Numbered from the stretch's first letter, positions 7,510 through 16,202 are shown. The stretch: 64,000 nt of DNA from CBDCIS01 sp965217565 (GCA_965217565.1 CBDCIS010000011.1:49082-113081); one strand, 5' to 3'. Made by a program: numbers and translations. Notes: generated from the sequence alone by a model not told the origin.

Positions 7510-8631
7510 ATGAGCGATGTTTTCGGCAACCTGGATGCCCTGAAGCGGGAGATAGCCGAAAGCGACCTGGACGCCGTCATCGCCATGTCGCCCGAGAACG
7601 TGCCATACACCTCCGGCGTCCTGCTGTGGACTCAACGCAGCATACGCGACAGGCTCGCGCTGGTGGTGTGGCCCAAAGAGGGCAACCCCGCCTTCATCGT
7701 CGCCACCAACGAGGAGGGCTACGTGCGGGAGAGATCCTGGATAGGCGACGTGCGCGGCTACGTGCAGCATCGCGCGTCGCCCATCGACGTCTTGGCGGAA
7801 ACGCTCCGAGAGAAGGGGCTTGGCGCCGGACGCATCGGAATCGAACCGAGCTATCTGTCCGCGGACTTTCACAGGGAACTGACCCGGGCCATGCCGGAGG
7901 CCCAGTTCGTCCCGTGCGAAGCGCTGTTCCAGAGCGCGCGAATGGTGAAGACGCCGGCGGAGGTGGAGCTTCTCACAAGGGCGGCGGTGGCAACCGAGCA
8001 CGCCCTGATGGCCACCTACGCCGCCGCTCGGCCGGGAGAGACCGAGCGCAGCCTCGTGGCCCGGCTGGGCGCCAACATCCTCGAGGCCGGGGCCGACCTT
8101 CCCGCGTTCCTCTACCTTACGGTGGGGCCAAACACTGGCCACGCCCATCCCGATCCCACGGACTACGTAGCCCGCGAGGGCGACCTCATCAAGACGGACT
8201 GCGGCGGCTATTTCTCGGGTTACTACTCCGACATCGGTCGAACAGCGGTATTGGGCAGCGCCAGTCCTGAGCAGCGGTCCATCTATCGACGCCTCGCGGA
8301 AGTGCACGAGGAGACGATGGCCGCCATGAAGCCCGGAACGCCGGCCTCACACGTCTTTGACGTTGCGGCAAAGGGCTATGAGCGAGTGGACATCCCCTTC
8401 AAGGGCCTCGCCTTCGCCGGGCATGGTGTGGGCCTCTACATTCACGAGATGCCGATGCTCGCGGCAGACGATGAGACCATCCTGAGGCCGAATATGGCCT
8501 TCAGCGTCGAAACGCGCGTGAGGTGGCCCGGCAAGGAGGGCTATCACATCGAGGACGTAGTGGTCATCCGGGAGCGGGGACCCGAGCGCGTGACCACCTT
8601 CATGGACACGTCCGAACTGATGGTGTTATAA
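7510..8631 (+). CDS. M24 family metallopeptidase (Xaa-Pro aminopeptidase/creatinase-like)
   Basis: The 373-residue protein has an N-terminal creatinase-type domain (to about residue 150) and a C-terminal pita-bread domain. All five dinuclear metal ligands are visible: D230 and D241 (KTDCGGYFSGYYSD), H305 (AGHGVG), E334 (FSVETR) and E348 (HIEDVV). It is expected to cleave Xaa-Pro bonds or a related amide or amidine. Start ATG 7510 has GGAGG at 7497-7501. It is the last + strand gene of this run; the next gene is convergent and ends 28 bases away. Confidence 0.88.
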   Translation: MSDVFGNLDALKREIAESDLDAVIAMSPENVPYTSGVLLWTQRSIRDRLALVVWPKEGNPAFIVATNEEGYVRERSWIGDVRGYVQHRASPIDVLAETLREKGLGAGRIGIEPSYLSADFHRELTRAMPEAQFVPCEALFQSARMVKTPAEVELLTRAAVATEHALMATYAAARPGETERSLVARLGANILEAGADLPAFLYLTVGPNTGHAHPDPTDYVAREGDLIKTDCGGYFSGYYSDIGRTAVLGSASPEQRSIYRRLAEVHEETMAAMKPGTPASHVFDVAAKGYERVDIPFKGLAFAGHGVGLYIHEMPMLAADDETILRPNMAFSVETRVRWPGKEGYHIEDVVVIRERGPERVTTFMDTSELMVL

Positions 8632-8659
8632 GGCCGCCCGATTCTGACGATTCACGGGC

Positions 8660-10072
8660 CTACAGGTGAATCACCACCGTCTTCATCTCGGTCATCTCCT
8701 GGACGGCATACCTCGGCCCCTCTTTGCCCATGCCGCTCTCCTTCAGGCCGCCGTAGGGCATCAGGTCGGCGCGCCAGCCTGGGCCGGAGTTGACGTGGAG
8801 GTTGCCGGAATCCACCTCACGGGCGAAGCGCATGGCCCAGTCGATATTCTGCGTAAAGATGCCCGCGCTCAGGCCGTAGTTCGAGTTGTTGGCTATGGCG
8901 ATGGCCTCGTCTATGTCCGAGAAGGGCGTTACGACAACCGCCGGGCCGAATAGCTCGTCGCAGGACACGCGCATGTCCGAGTTGACATCGGCCAGCACGG
9001 TGGGAGCGTGCATCGCTCCAGAGTAGTCGCCGCCCGTCACCATCCTCGCGCCGCCGCCCACCGCCTCCCTCAGCCACTCGTTGACGCGGACTGCCTCCTG
9101 CTCCTTGACCATAGGCCCCATGCGCACGCTCTCGCTCAGCGGGTCGCCTGTGCTGATGGCCTCCACACCCTCCTTCAGCGCGTCGATGTAGTCAACATAT
9201 ATCTTGCTGCTGGTGATGATTCTCTGGGCGGAGATGCAGACCTGCCCGGCGTTGGCGAAGCCGCTGGTGATGGTCGCCCCGACGACCTTGTCGATGTCGG
9301 CGTCTGGCATGACGATGAGCGGGGAGTTAGACCCTAGCTCCATCGTGACCTTCTTCAGCCCCGCCGTGCGGCAGATGCGCTCGCCGACGTCGCGGCTGCC
9401 GGTGAAGGTAACCTTGCGCACGCGAGGGTCCGCCACCAGCGGGTCGCCCACCCTGCCGCCGGAGCCGGTCACGCACTGCACCGCCTCGGGCGGCGCGCCG
9501 GCTTCCAACAGTATCTCGGTCAGCTTGAGCGCGGACAGCGGCGTATCCGACGCTGGCTTGATTATAACGGCGTTGCCCGCGGCCAAGGCGGGGCCGACCT
9601 TGTGGCAAACCAGGTTCAGTGGAAAGTTGAAGGGGCTGATGGCGGCCACGACGCCGCAGGGCACGCGGATGGTGAAGCCCATCTGTCCCGTCCAGCTTGG
9701 CGCGGCGTCGAACGGGATGCTTTCGCCGTAGAGCCGCTTAGCCTCCTCTCCCGACAGACTGATGGTCTGTGTGGCGCGGTCAACCTCGGTCCTGCCCTCC
9801 GCGATGACCTTGCCCTCCTCCATGGTGATGACGCGGCCCAGCTCCTCCCGGCGCTCCTGGAGGAGGTCCGCGGCCTTTCGGAGGATGGCGAATCGGTCGT
9901 AGGCTGTGAGCTTCGCCATCGCCTTCGCGCCGCGCACCGCGCTCGCGACGGCCGAGTCCACGTCCTCGACGCTGGCGGAGGGAACCGTGTCTATAATGGA
10001 GTTGTCGTAGGGGTTGATAACGCTGACCTTTTCGTCTCTATCGACCCACTCGCCGCCGATGTACATCCTCAT
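8660..10072 (-). CDS. Aldehyde dehydrogenase (NAD(P)+-dependent)
   Basis: The 470-residue protein is a complete ALDH-superfamily member. Catalytic Cys279 lies in FANAGQVCISAQR, general-base Glu245 in KKVTMELGSN, and Asn149 in SPFNFPLN. It oxidises an aldehyde to the acid with NAD(P)+. The overall pattern is closest to the lactaldehyde / succinate-semialdehyde / non-phosphorylating glyceraldehyde-phosphate group, but the substrate is not assigned. GGAGG eight bases before the ATG supports the start. It is convergent with the M24 peptidase gene and lies downstream of a small zinc-ribbon gene that has its own terminator, so it is probably transcribed separately. Confidence 0.88.
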   Translation of the reverse strand: MRMYIGGEWVDRDEKVSVINPYDNSIIDTVPSASVEDVDSAVASAVRGAKAMAKLTAYDRFAILRKAADLLQERREELGRVITMEEGKVIAEGRTEVDRATQTISLSGEEAKRLYGESIPFDAAPSWTGQMGFTIRVPCGVVAAISPFNFPLNLVCHKVGPALAAGNAVIIKPASDTPLSALKLTEILLEAGAPPEAVQCVTGSGGRVGDPLVADPRVRKVTFTGSRDVGERICRTAGLKKVTMELGSNSPLIVMPDADIDKVVGATITSGFANAGQVCISAQRIITSSKIYVDYIDALKEGVEAISTGDPLSESVRMGPMVKEQEAVRVNEWLREAVGGGARMVTGGDYSGAMHAPTVLADVNSDMRVSCDELFGPAVVVTPFSDIDEAIAIANNSNYGLSAGIFTQNIDWAMRFAREVDSGNLHVNSGPGWRADLMPYGGLKESGMGKEGPRYAVQEMTEMKTVVIHL

Positions 10073-10195
10073 GGTTCTACGCCTCCGTATATTCGCGTTA
10101 GGGGTTGTCGCGCGTTTCGCATGGACGCATTATCACGCAACGCCGCGCGAGTAGCAAGATTGGCGGTTCACCGGCGCACGATGTTAGCGGAAACA

Positions 10196-10224
10196 CAAAA
10201 AGGGCCTCTAACTTTAGAGGCCCC
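10196..10224 (-). terminator. Rho-independent terminator of the zinc-ribbon gene
   Basis: A perfect stem GGGCCTCTAA/TTAGAGGCCC (10202-10223) is followed, reading the - strand, by TTTTTGTG. It is 40 bases past the stop of the zinc-ribbon gene and 120 bases before the aldehyde dehydrogenase start. Confidence 0.8.
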
Positions 10225-10263
10225 GCCTGGGGATGTTTGAGTACGCTTGGCGACTCAGTTTGG

Positions 10264-10446
10264 TTATGCGGCCTGCGGCTTACTGCCGACCTTCTCCTTC
10301 TGTCCCGACCAGTTGTTGGGCTCCTTCAACTCCGTCTGGATGTCGAGGATGCGCCCACACTGGAGACACTCCTTGTAGGTTCCATACATGTCGCGGTTGA
10401 GCTTAACGTCTCCATTGCATCTGGAGCACGCCTTCAGTTCGAGCAC
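10264..10446 (-). CDS. Small zinc-ribbon protein
   Basis: This is a 60-residue protein with paired CxxC motifs (C7-C10 and C27-C30) forming a zinc ribbon, then a basic, disordered C-terminus. The start is GTG at 10446 with GGAGG nine bases upstream. It has no recognisable catalytic domain; such proteins are usually nucleic-acid or protein binding. It is flanked by its own terminator. The function is unknown. Confidence 0.68.
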   Translation of the reverse strand: MLELKACSRCNGDVKLNRDMYGTYKECLQCGRILDIQTELKEPNNWSGQKEKVGSKPQAA

Positions 10447-10723
10447 CTGGTGATACCTCCGTTGGGTCTGCCGTTTTCATTATCGAGCCGGCCCGTTCGC
10501 CGGTCGCCACGTTTGCTTGCTGTTCTTCTCGATTCACCGCCAACGCCGCGTGTGAATCCATCGACCATCAGACAGCCGAAAGAAGACGCTAACAGATGCC
10601 AACCAGCATGTCAAGCAGTTCTTAGCCGGTAGTTTTCCAGTTGGTCGGGGTTGGTTTTGGGATAAGAGCGGACAGGTGATACAATGTTGCCGCAGCAGAA
10701 ACAACAAAAAAGAGGAGGAAATT

Positions 10724-11629
10724 ATGGCTGAGTTTGGTGGGGTTTATCCCGCAATCATTACGCCCATGACCAAGGAGGGCGCATTGAATGAGGCGGCTTT
10801 CCGCGAGGTTATCGAATTCAACATCGAGGCGGGCGTTCACGGCTTCTGGGTCGCTGGCGGCACGGGCGAAAGCGTGCTGCTGGAAGACCACGAGAACATG
10901 CGAATCGCCGAAATCGCGGCTGACCAGGCCGGGGGCAGGATAAAGAACATCATGCACGTGGGCGCGCCCAACACCGCGCGGGCAGCCCGCATGGCCGAGC
11001 ACGCGGCGAAGGCCGGCGTGGATGCCATCTGCTGTGTTCCCCCCTTCTTCTACAGGCAGAGTGAGGATGCCATAGTGGAGCACTACCGGGTGGTGGCCGC
11101 AGCCGCGGACCTACCCTTCTTCGTTTACAACCTGCCCCAGTCCACAGGCGTGGAGATCACGCCCGACCTGATGCTCAAGATTCAGGAGGGTGTGCCCCAG
11201 CTCAAGGGACTGAAACACTCGGCGCCGACGGTCGCCAACATTCGAGCCTTCGCCAAGATGGGTCTCGACTGCTTCGTCGGCAACTGCATGTTGATGCTGC
11301 CCGCGCTGACCATCGGCGCGACGGGCTGCATCGACGGCCCGCCCAACGTGGCCCCGGAGCTCTGGGTCGAGATATGGCGCGCCTACAACGACGGCGACAT
11401 CAAGCGCGCCGAGGAGGCGCAGGACAGGGCCAGCGAAGCCGGCATAGCGGTGCGCCAGTTCGGGATGCACCCGACGCTGAAGGCCGTGCTGAGCGAGCGG
11501 TTGGGCATCGACTGCGGCGATCCTCGTCCGCCGGGGCTTCCGCTGACGCCGGAGCAGCGCGCCATTCTGGTCGCCGACCTGGAGAGGCTTGGGCTGACCA
11601 GGGTGGCCGTCGCGCAGTCCGACGACTAG
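10724..11629 (+). CDS. DapA/NAL-family aldolase (dihydrodipicolinate synthase family)
   Basis: The 301-residue TIM barrel has GGTGES (residues 45-50), the proton-relay Tyr135 in FFVYNLPQ, and Schiff-base Lys164 in KGLKHS. The family covers dihydrodipicolinate synthase, N-acetylneuraminate lyase, and various 2-keto-3-deoxy acid aldolases. The position next to an SDR dehydrogenase rather than lysine genes suggests a catabolic aldolase. GAGGAGGA at 10712-10719 precedes the ATG, so the longer upstream open frame is not used. It is convergent with the SDR gene, with only one base between the two stop codons. Confidence 0.87.
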   Translation: MAEFGGVYPAIITPMTKEGALNEAAFREVIEFNIEAGVHGFWVAGGTGESVLLEDHENMRIAEIAADQAGGRIKNIMHVGAPNTARAARMAEHAAKAGVDAICCVPPFFYRQSEDAIVEHYRVVAAAADLPFFVYNLPQSTGVEITPDLMLKIQEGVPQLKGLKHSAPTVANIRAFAKMGLDCFVGNCMLMLPALTIGATGCIDGPPNVAPELWVEIWRAYNDGDIKRAEEAQDRASEAGIAVRQFGMHPTLKAVLSERLGIDCGDPRPPGLPLTPEQRAILVADLERLGLTRVAVAQSDD

Positions 11630-11630
11630 C

Positions 11631-12398
11631 CTAGAATACGCTATACCCGCCATCTACCGGTATGGAAACGCCGGTGACGTAGTCAGAGGCGGGGGCGGCC
11701 AGGAACACGGCCGTCCCCGCCATCTCGTCCGGCTCGCCCCAGCGGCCGTGCGGGATGCGCGACTCGATGAAGTCGTAGCGTTGAGGACTGTTGGTCTTGA
11801 TGGGCGCGGTCAGGTCGGTGTGAATCCAGCCTGGCAGGATAGCGTTGACCTGGATGTTATCGCTGGCCCAGGCGACTGCCAGGCTCTTGGTGAGCTGCAC
11901 CACGCCGCCCTTGCTCGACGAGTACGACGCCACCCAGTCGCTGCCGAATATCGATGTCATGGAGCCGATGTTGATTATCTTGCCGCCGCCCTCTTTCGCC
12001 ATGTGGGGATAGACGTCCCTCGAACACAGGAACACGCCGTTGAGATTGATGTCGATGACCCGGTTCCACTCCTCCAGCGTGTAGTCCTGCGGCGCCTTGC
12101 GAATGCCGATGCCCGCGTTGTTGACGAGAATGTCGATACCGCCGAACTCCTCCATAGTTGCCTCCACCATCGCCGCCACGGAAGCCTCCTCCGCCACGTC
12201 TGTGGACAGCCCCAGCGCTCTGACGCCCACGCCCCGGAGTTGCTCTAGCGCGCCGGCGGTCTTGTCCCGGTTGCGCGCCGCCACGACGACGTCGGCCCCG
12301 GCCCGCGCCAGGCCCATGGCGATGCCAAGCCCTATGCCTCCGTTGCCGCCCGTGACGATGGCAGTCTTGCCGCTCAGATCGAACATATTGCTGGTCAT
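11631..12398 (-). CDS. SDR family oxidoreductase
   Basis: The 255-residue protein is a classical short-chain dehydrogenase/reductase. It has the cofactor loop TGGNGGIG (16-23), NNAG (93-96), and the catalytic S146, Y159 and K163 (YSSSK). The C-terminus ends with the usual ASDYVTGVSIPVDGGYS. It interconverts an alcohol and a ketone with NAD(P)(H). The substrate is unknown; members of this subgroup are annotated as gluconate 5-dehydrogenase or 3-oxoacyl-ACP reductase. It lies 74 bases downstream of a small hypothetical gene on the same strand. Confidence 0.87.
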   Translation of the reverse strand: MTSNMFDLSGKTAIVTGGNGGIGLGIAMGLARAGADVVVAARNRDKTAGALEQLRGVGVRALGLSTDVAEEASVAAMVEATMEEFGGIDILVNNAGIGIRKAPQDYTLEEWNRVIDINLNGVFLCSRDVYPHMAKEGGGKIINIGSMTSIFGSDWVASYSSSKGGVVQLTKSLAVAWASDNIQVNAILPGWIHTDLTAPIKTNSPQRYDFIESRIPHGRWGEPDEMAGTAVFLAAPASDYVTGVSIPVDGGYSVF

Positions 12399-12472
12399 GG
12401 CTGCTCCTCAGATTGCGCTTTCGCTCGCATGGGGTCGTGGAGTCTGGTGATTGGGAAAGGCGTTAACGCGCT

Positions 12473-12832
12473 TCACGCTCTCATCCGCACCGGGCCGTCC
12501 GGTCTGAATTGGTCGAGGATTGAGGTTGTGGCGGCAGACAGCGCCTCTCCCGCCTGTCGCTGCCTGGCGAGGATGTCGAGCGCGAGGTCGGACATGCCCG
12601 GCTGGACTCTCAGCGATTCGGGCATGTACCTCATGCACCTTCGCATCAGCACCTGCGCCGGGCGGGTCGTCTTCTCGCTGCACCCGTAGGCGTAGGCGCA
12701 CATGTAGGCGTAGCAAATGGTGGTCTCTCGATAGAGCGACGGCACGCGGCTCTCGGACGGCGCCAGGCGCCTCTCGAGGGAGGTGTCCAGTGGCTTGTCC
12801 AGGGCGCCGGGCAAAGGCGAGTTGCCGCGCAT
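12473..12832 (-). CDS. Hypothetical Cys/Tyr-rich small protein
   Basis: This 119-residue protein is not recognised. A GAGGA box six bases before the ATG and a promoter-like sequence 90 bases upstream support it. The centre (about residues 39-68) is rich in Tyr and Cys, with the segment ICYAYMCAYAYGC and then RRCMRYM. The C-terminal half is predicted helical. No signal peptide is seen. It is upstream of the SDR gene on the same strand and could be co-transcribed with it. Confidence 0.5.
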   Translation of the reverse strand: MRGNSPLPGALDKPLDTSLERRLAPSESRVPSLYRETTICYAYMCAYAYGCSEKTTRPAQVLMRRCMRYMPESLRVQPGMSDLALDILARQRQAGEALSAATTSILDQFRPDGPVRMRA

Positions 12833-12908
12833 GTCGAGTCCTCAGCGGTCAAAGAGATACGGGCGGGGGCGCTATCGGATAACCTCCGGCCACCGATAAC
12901 AAACAAAG

Positions 12909-12947
12909 ATTCTGAAAAGATACTAAACGAAGTTTCAGAAAAGTTCA
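12909..12947 (-). promoter_or_regulatory. Candidate promoter overlapped by an 8-bp-arm palindrome
   Basis: Reading the - strand, TTGAAC (12947-12942), a 17-base spacer and TAGTAT (12924-12919) form a sigma70-like promoter about 87 bases before the 12832 start. The palindrome TTCTGAAA/TTTCAGAA (12909-12916 and 12932-12939) spans the -10 region, a typical repressor operator position. This is seen in sequence only; no regulator is identified. Confidence 0.4.
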
Positions 12948-13136
12948 ATATGTTGACCGCATCTCTTCACACTCAATGCCAAATCCCGAAAGGTCGTTCG
13001 GCTTCAAGGACCTTTTGAGATCATGCGTCCTCTTGACAAGCGCGAACGGACGTGCTATTTTAGCTTTGCTAGTACCAACGGCAACCTGGCGGGCCAACAT
13101 CCTTGAAATGAAGCGTAGAGCGGCGGAGCCACAAGA

Positions 13137-13176
13137 TTCCCCCGCCCTTGACGTGAGGGGGTTAGAGGGTGGGTGG
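13137..13176. repeat. CCTCCC-family dispersed repeat
   Basis: The segment CCCCCGCCCTTGACGTGAGG followed by GGGTTAGAGGGTGGGTG forms an imperfect hairpin. It closely resembles 50047-50082, and weaker relatives lie near 4473-4500 and 24285-24320. All copies are intergenic. Confidence 0.5.
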
Positions 13177-13410
13177 CCATCGCCATGTAAGGAACCCAGC
13201 TTCTAAGTCCTTGCCAATGCAATCAACGATTCTGACAAAAACCTCGGAGTCTCCAGCTACGAAATGTCCCAGAATTACGCAGTTGGGGCGAACCTTGTGA
13301 GCGCCCAGGTCACAGGCTCAATTCTTCCGGGCACGCAGGCAACGCACCACAAACTCTGAACAGTTGCCAACGTCGTTGCGAATTATGGAATTGCGACCAA
13401 CCGTCGATTG

Positions 13411-14154
13411 CTACGCCATTAGTGGCGGCTCCACCTCTATCGGTAGCCCGTCCAGTATAGCCTTCGGCGTGTCTTCGACCATCGCCTGCGCTCGCCTCTG
13501 GCCTACGATTTTCGCCGCCGCCTCTACGCCGGGCCTCAGCATTGGGGAGCGGGGGCCAGTGGGCGTGTGGGTGTCGGACGCGATTACGTGCGCCAGCCGC
13601 CTTCTGAGAAGCTCGTTCGTGAAGTCCCGCGTCCATGCCCCGAAGTGGCCCAGCAGGCTGCCCGCCGTTATCTGGCTGAGCATTCCGCGCTCCACGAAAC
13701 TCGCCAGCAGCAAGGGGTCTTTCTGGAAAGCCTCTATACGCTCCGGATGCGCCAGCACCGGCACGAGTCCGTCCGACTGGATGCGGGCCAGCGGGTCTTC
13801 TATGAGTTTGGGACGGCCAAAGAAGGGCATCTCAACGAGGATGTACTTCGTGCCGTTCATGGACAGCGCGCGGCCGGCGGCAGTTTCGTAGGGGAGTTCC
13901 GTGTCCAGGTGGTTCTCCATGCCCAGAAGCACGCTCAGGTCGATGCCCTCGCTTCGCAGCCTGGCGGTCACCTCGCGCAGGAGGTCTCTGACGTGCTGTA
14001 CAGACAGGTTCTCGGTGACGTCCTTGCGGTGCGGTGTGGCGAGGATGGCCCTGGTTCCCTGTTGTGCGGCGACGCGGGCCATCTCAATGGCGTCCTTGAT
14101 GGTCTTGGCGCCGTCATCGACGCCCGGCAGGATATGAGCGTGCAGGTCGTACAC
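13411..14154 (-). CDS. CpsB/YwqE-type PHP phosphatase
   Basis: The 247-residue protein begins with MYDLHAHILPGVDDG, the metal-binding HxH motif of the PHP family that includes Wzb/CpsB/YwqE manganese-dependent tyrosine phosphatases. Further ligand motifs are ILATPHRKD, LGMENHL, LAHPER and IASDTHTP. In other bacteria these dephosphorylate the kinases that control capsule export, but no capsule or Wzc-like gene is visible here. The start is GTG at 14154, 12 bases after the PIG-L stop, with a weak ribosome-binding site; translational coupling is likely. Confidence 0.8.
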   Translation of the reverse strand: MYDLHAHILPGVDDGAKTIKDAIEMARVAAQQGTRAILATPHRKDVTENLSVQHVRDLLREVTARLRSEGIDLSVLLGMENHLDTELPYETAAGRALSMNGTKYILVEMPFFGRPKLIEDPLARIQSDGLVPVLAHPERIEAFQKDPLLLASFVERGMLSQITAGSLLGHFGAWTRDFTNELLRRRLAHVIASDTHTPTGPRSPMLRPGVEAAAKIVGQRRAQAMVEDTPKAILDGLPIEVEPPLMA

Positions 14155-14166
14155 GGCGTCGCTGGA

Positions 14167-14868
14167 CTAGCTGCGAATCTCGATGCGTCGAAAGGCTTCG
14201 GCGTAGGGGAGCTCAGCCCTCTCGCCAACGCGCCTGGCGTTGCCCCTGATGAACTCGTCTATCTCTTGCGGGTCGTTGTCGCCGAGCTGGCTGGTGTGCT
14301 TCTTCAGCGCGTCGATCTTGGATTGAATGCTGTCTGTGACATCGACGAACGTGTCCGGCTCCTCGGTTCCCCAGAACATGACGTCACGCACCTTGTGCGG
14401 TTCCAGGCCCTCTTTAGCATGGCCGGGGTAGTGCAGCCGGTCGCGGGCATAGGGGAAGACCGCGTCCAGCGTAACCTGGCCGCACATGCGGTGGTCGCGG
14501 TGCAGGTAGAAGCTGCGCCTGAAGGGATCCGGACAAAACACCATGTCGGGCCTATGGGCTCTGATGGCTTTGACCAGCAGCCCCCTGAACTCGGACGTGT
14601 CCTCAAGCCCGCCGTCCGGGTAGCGCAGGTAGAGCACCTCCTTGACGCCCAGCAGCCGGGCGGCCTCGGCCTGCTCTTCTTCTCGAATGGCCGCGAGCCG
14701 CTCGGAGGTCATGTCGGGGTCGCTTGTGCCCTTGTCGCCGTTGGTGCACAGAACGTAGTAAACCTCAGTGCCTTCCTTGATCCATCTGCCGATGGTTCCG
14801 CCGCAGCCGATTTCCGCGTCGTCGGGGTGCGGGGTAACCACCATAGCCCTGTCGGGTCTGTCAACCAT
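14167..14868 (-). CDS. PIG-L/LmbE family deacetylase
   Basis: The 233-residue protein has the zinc motif HPDD (H14, D16, D17) and HRDH (H123, H126), the signature of N-acetylglucosaminyl deacetylases such as MshB, BshB and PIG-L. It removes an acetyl group from an N-acetylamino-sugar conjugate. Mycothiol and bacillithiol synthesis partners are not visible, so the substrate is unassigned. It is the first gene of a two-gene unit with the YwqE-type gene. Confidence 0.85.
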   Translation of the reverse strand: MVDRPDRAMVVTPHPDDAEIGCGGTIGRWIKEGTEVYYVLCTNGDKGTSDPDMTSERLAAIREEEQAEAARLLGVKEVLYLRYPDGGLEDTSEFRGLLVKAIRAHRPDMVFCPDPFRRSFYLHRDHRMCGQVTLDAVFPYARDRLHYPGHAKEGLEPHKVRDVMFWGTEEPDTFVDVTDSIQSKIDALKKHTSQLGDNDPQEIDEFIRGNARRVGERAELPYAEAFRRIEIRS

Positions 14869-14970
14869 ATTTCGCGTGGGCCTCCGTTGGGTTTGCGAGC
14901 AACATGATAAGCCCTCGGTTCACGGTGGGCAAGGCAAGCAGGCTCAATGCCGCAAAGTCTGAACACGGCG

Positions 14971-15198
14971 CTATCTTGGGGGTGGCGCTTCGTCGTCCAT
15001 GCCGTCTGGGAAGAGAATCTTGGGGTCCGACTCGTAAACGATCTTGCCGTCCCTGTACATCACCACGGAGCCGCTTACCTCCAGAGCACGGAGCCGCGCC
15101 TTTATTGACGCTCTGCGCAGCGCGGCCAGCGCCCCCGCGTTATCGACGTCTTGCGGGTCCACAAGCCCCTCTTCGTTTCCCTGTTCTCGCTCGCTCAC
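14971..15198 (-). CDS. Small hypothetical protein coupled to esterase
   Basis: This 75-residue protein is not recognised. Its start overlaps the stop of the upstream esterase by four bases (ATGA), so it is almost certainly translated from the same message. The N-terminus is acidic, and the centre has a basic helix (ALRRASIKARLRALEV) followed by a strand pair GSVVMYRDGKIVYESDP. No enzyme motif is present. Confidence 0.6.
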   Translation of the reverse strand: MSEREQGNEEGLVDPQDVDNAGALAALRRASIKARLRALEVSGSVVMYRDGKIVYESDPKILFPDGMDDEAPPPR

Positions 15199-16202
15199 CG
15201 TTGCTTCCCCTTTGACAGCAGCAGAGGCGCTGCTCCAAGGTTATCGTACACTACCTGCTCCTCGGTCCTCACTCCCAACCGCGCCCGCAGGTACTCGCCG
15301 ATGCGCTCGATGGCTTGTTGGCCTTCGGGGAGGGCGGGGGCGAATAGGGGCCAGACGTGGATCATGTCCTGCCAGGGTTCCAGGGTTACGCTCACGCCCA
15401 CGGCGCGGGCGCGGTCGGCCAGCCGGGTGGAGTCGTCGTAGAGCGTCTCGGAGGTTCCCACCTGCACCAGCAACGGTGGGAGCCCCGTGAGGTCGGCGTA
15501 GAGGGGCGCAGCTAGCGGCGTCCTGGCGTCGGCTCCGGCGAGGTACGATGCGGCGGAGCCGAGCAGGCCCTCTCGCCCGACCATGGGGTCGAGCTTGGCC
15601 CTGGCGGTCATCGACTCGCCGAGTCCCTCGAGGTCAACCCACGGAGAGAGGCAGACGCCCGCGGCGGGCAACGCCGCGCCCTCGTCCCTCAGCGCGACCA
15701 GGGCGGCGATGGTGAGTCCGCCTCCTGCGGAGTCGCCGGCGATGGCGAGCCTTGCGGGGTCCAGGCCCTGTTCCAGCAGCCAGCGATAGGCGGCCGTGGC
15801 GTCCTCGACCGCGGCCGGAAAGGGGTTCTCAGGAGCTAGCCGGTAGTCGATGACCAGCACGCGAGAGCCTGTTGCACGCGACAGCCGCCCGGCCAACTCG
15901 CGATGAGTGGCTGGCGAGCCGATGACGTATCCGCCGCCGTGCAGGTACAGCAGCGCGCGGGTGGAGTCGGCTCCCGGCGTGGACACCAACTCCGAGGGCA
16001 CGCCGCCCGCGTTCACAGGCTGGCTGGTTACGTCGTCGGACACGCCGAACGACGCGACGAACGCTTCGAAGTCGGCGCGTCTCTCGACGACGCCGGGTCT
16101 GCCGCCGGCGGAATCCCTGGTTTGAAGTTGCATAGCCCGCTCCGCTCCCAGGCGGCGCGTTTCCAGTCGTTCCAGCACGGCGGTTAGCTGCTCACTAGCC
16201 AT
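15195..16202 (-). CDS. Alpha/beta hydrolase, HSL/acetyl-esterase type
   Basis: The 335-residue protein carries the HSL-family oxyanion motif HGGGY (88-92) and nucleophile Ser158 in GDSAGG, with the acid and histidine further along (DPMVG and DMIHVWP segments). It hydrolyses short-chain carboxylic esters. No signal peptide is seen, so it is cytoplasmic. It lies upstream of and overlaps the 75-residue hypothetical gene. The region 5' of it contains a 126-bp inverted-repeat element. Confidence 0.87.
   Translation of the reverse strand: MASEQLTAVLERLETRRLGAERAMQLQTRDSAGGRPGVVERRADFEAFVASFGVSDDVTSQPVNAGGVPSELVSTPGADSTRALLYLHGGGYVIGSPATHRELAGRLSRATGSRVLVIDYRLAPENPFPAAVEDATAAYRWLLEQGLDPARLAIAGDSAGGGLTIAALVALRDEGAALPAAGVCLSPWVDLEGLGESMTARAKLDPMVGREGLLGSAASYLAGADARTPLAAPLYADLTGLPPLLVQVGTSETLYDDSTRLADRARAVGVSVTLEPWQDMIHVWPLFAPALPEGQQAIERIGEYLRARLGVRTEEQVVYDNLGAAPLLLSKGKQR

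Larger units (their letters stand above)
12833..13410. other. 578-bp gene-free stretch with promoter, palindrome and repeats
   Basis: The left part holds a - strand promoter candidate and an 8-bp-arm palindrome (12909-12947). Further right are a CCTCCC-family repeat (about 13137-13176) and a segment near 13340-13372 containing ACAAACTCTGAACAGTTGCCAA, related to sequences near 56716-56745. Short frames here are not supported as genes. Confidence 0.5.

Noticed and set aside
12976..13206. 76-residue + strand frame
   Set aside because: It runs through a CCTCCC-family repeat, lacks a ribosome-binding site and has low-complexity, non-protein-like composition.
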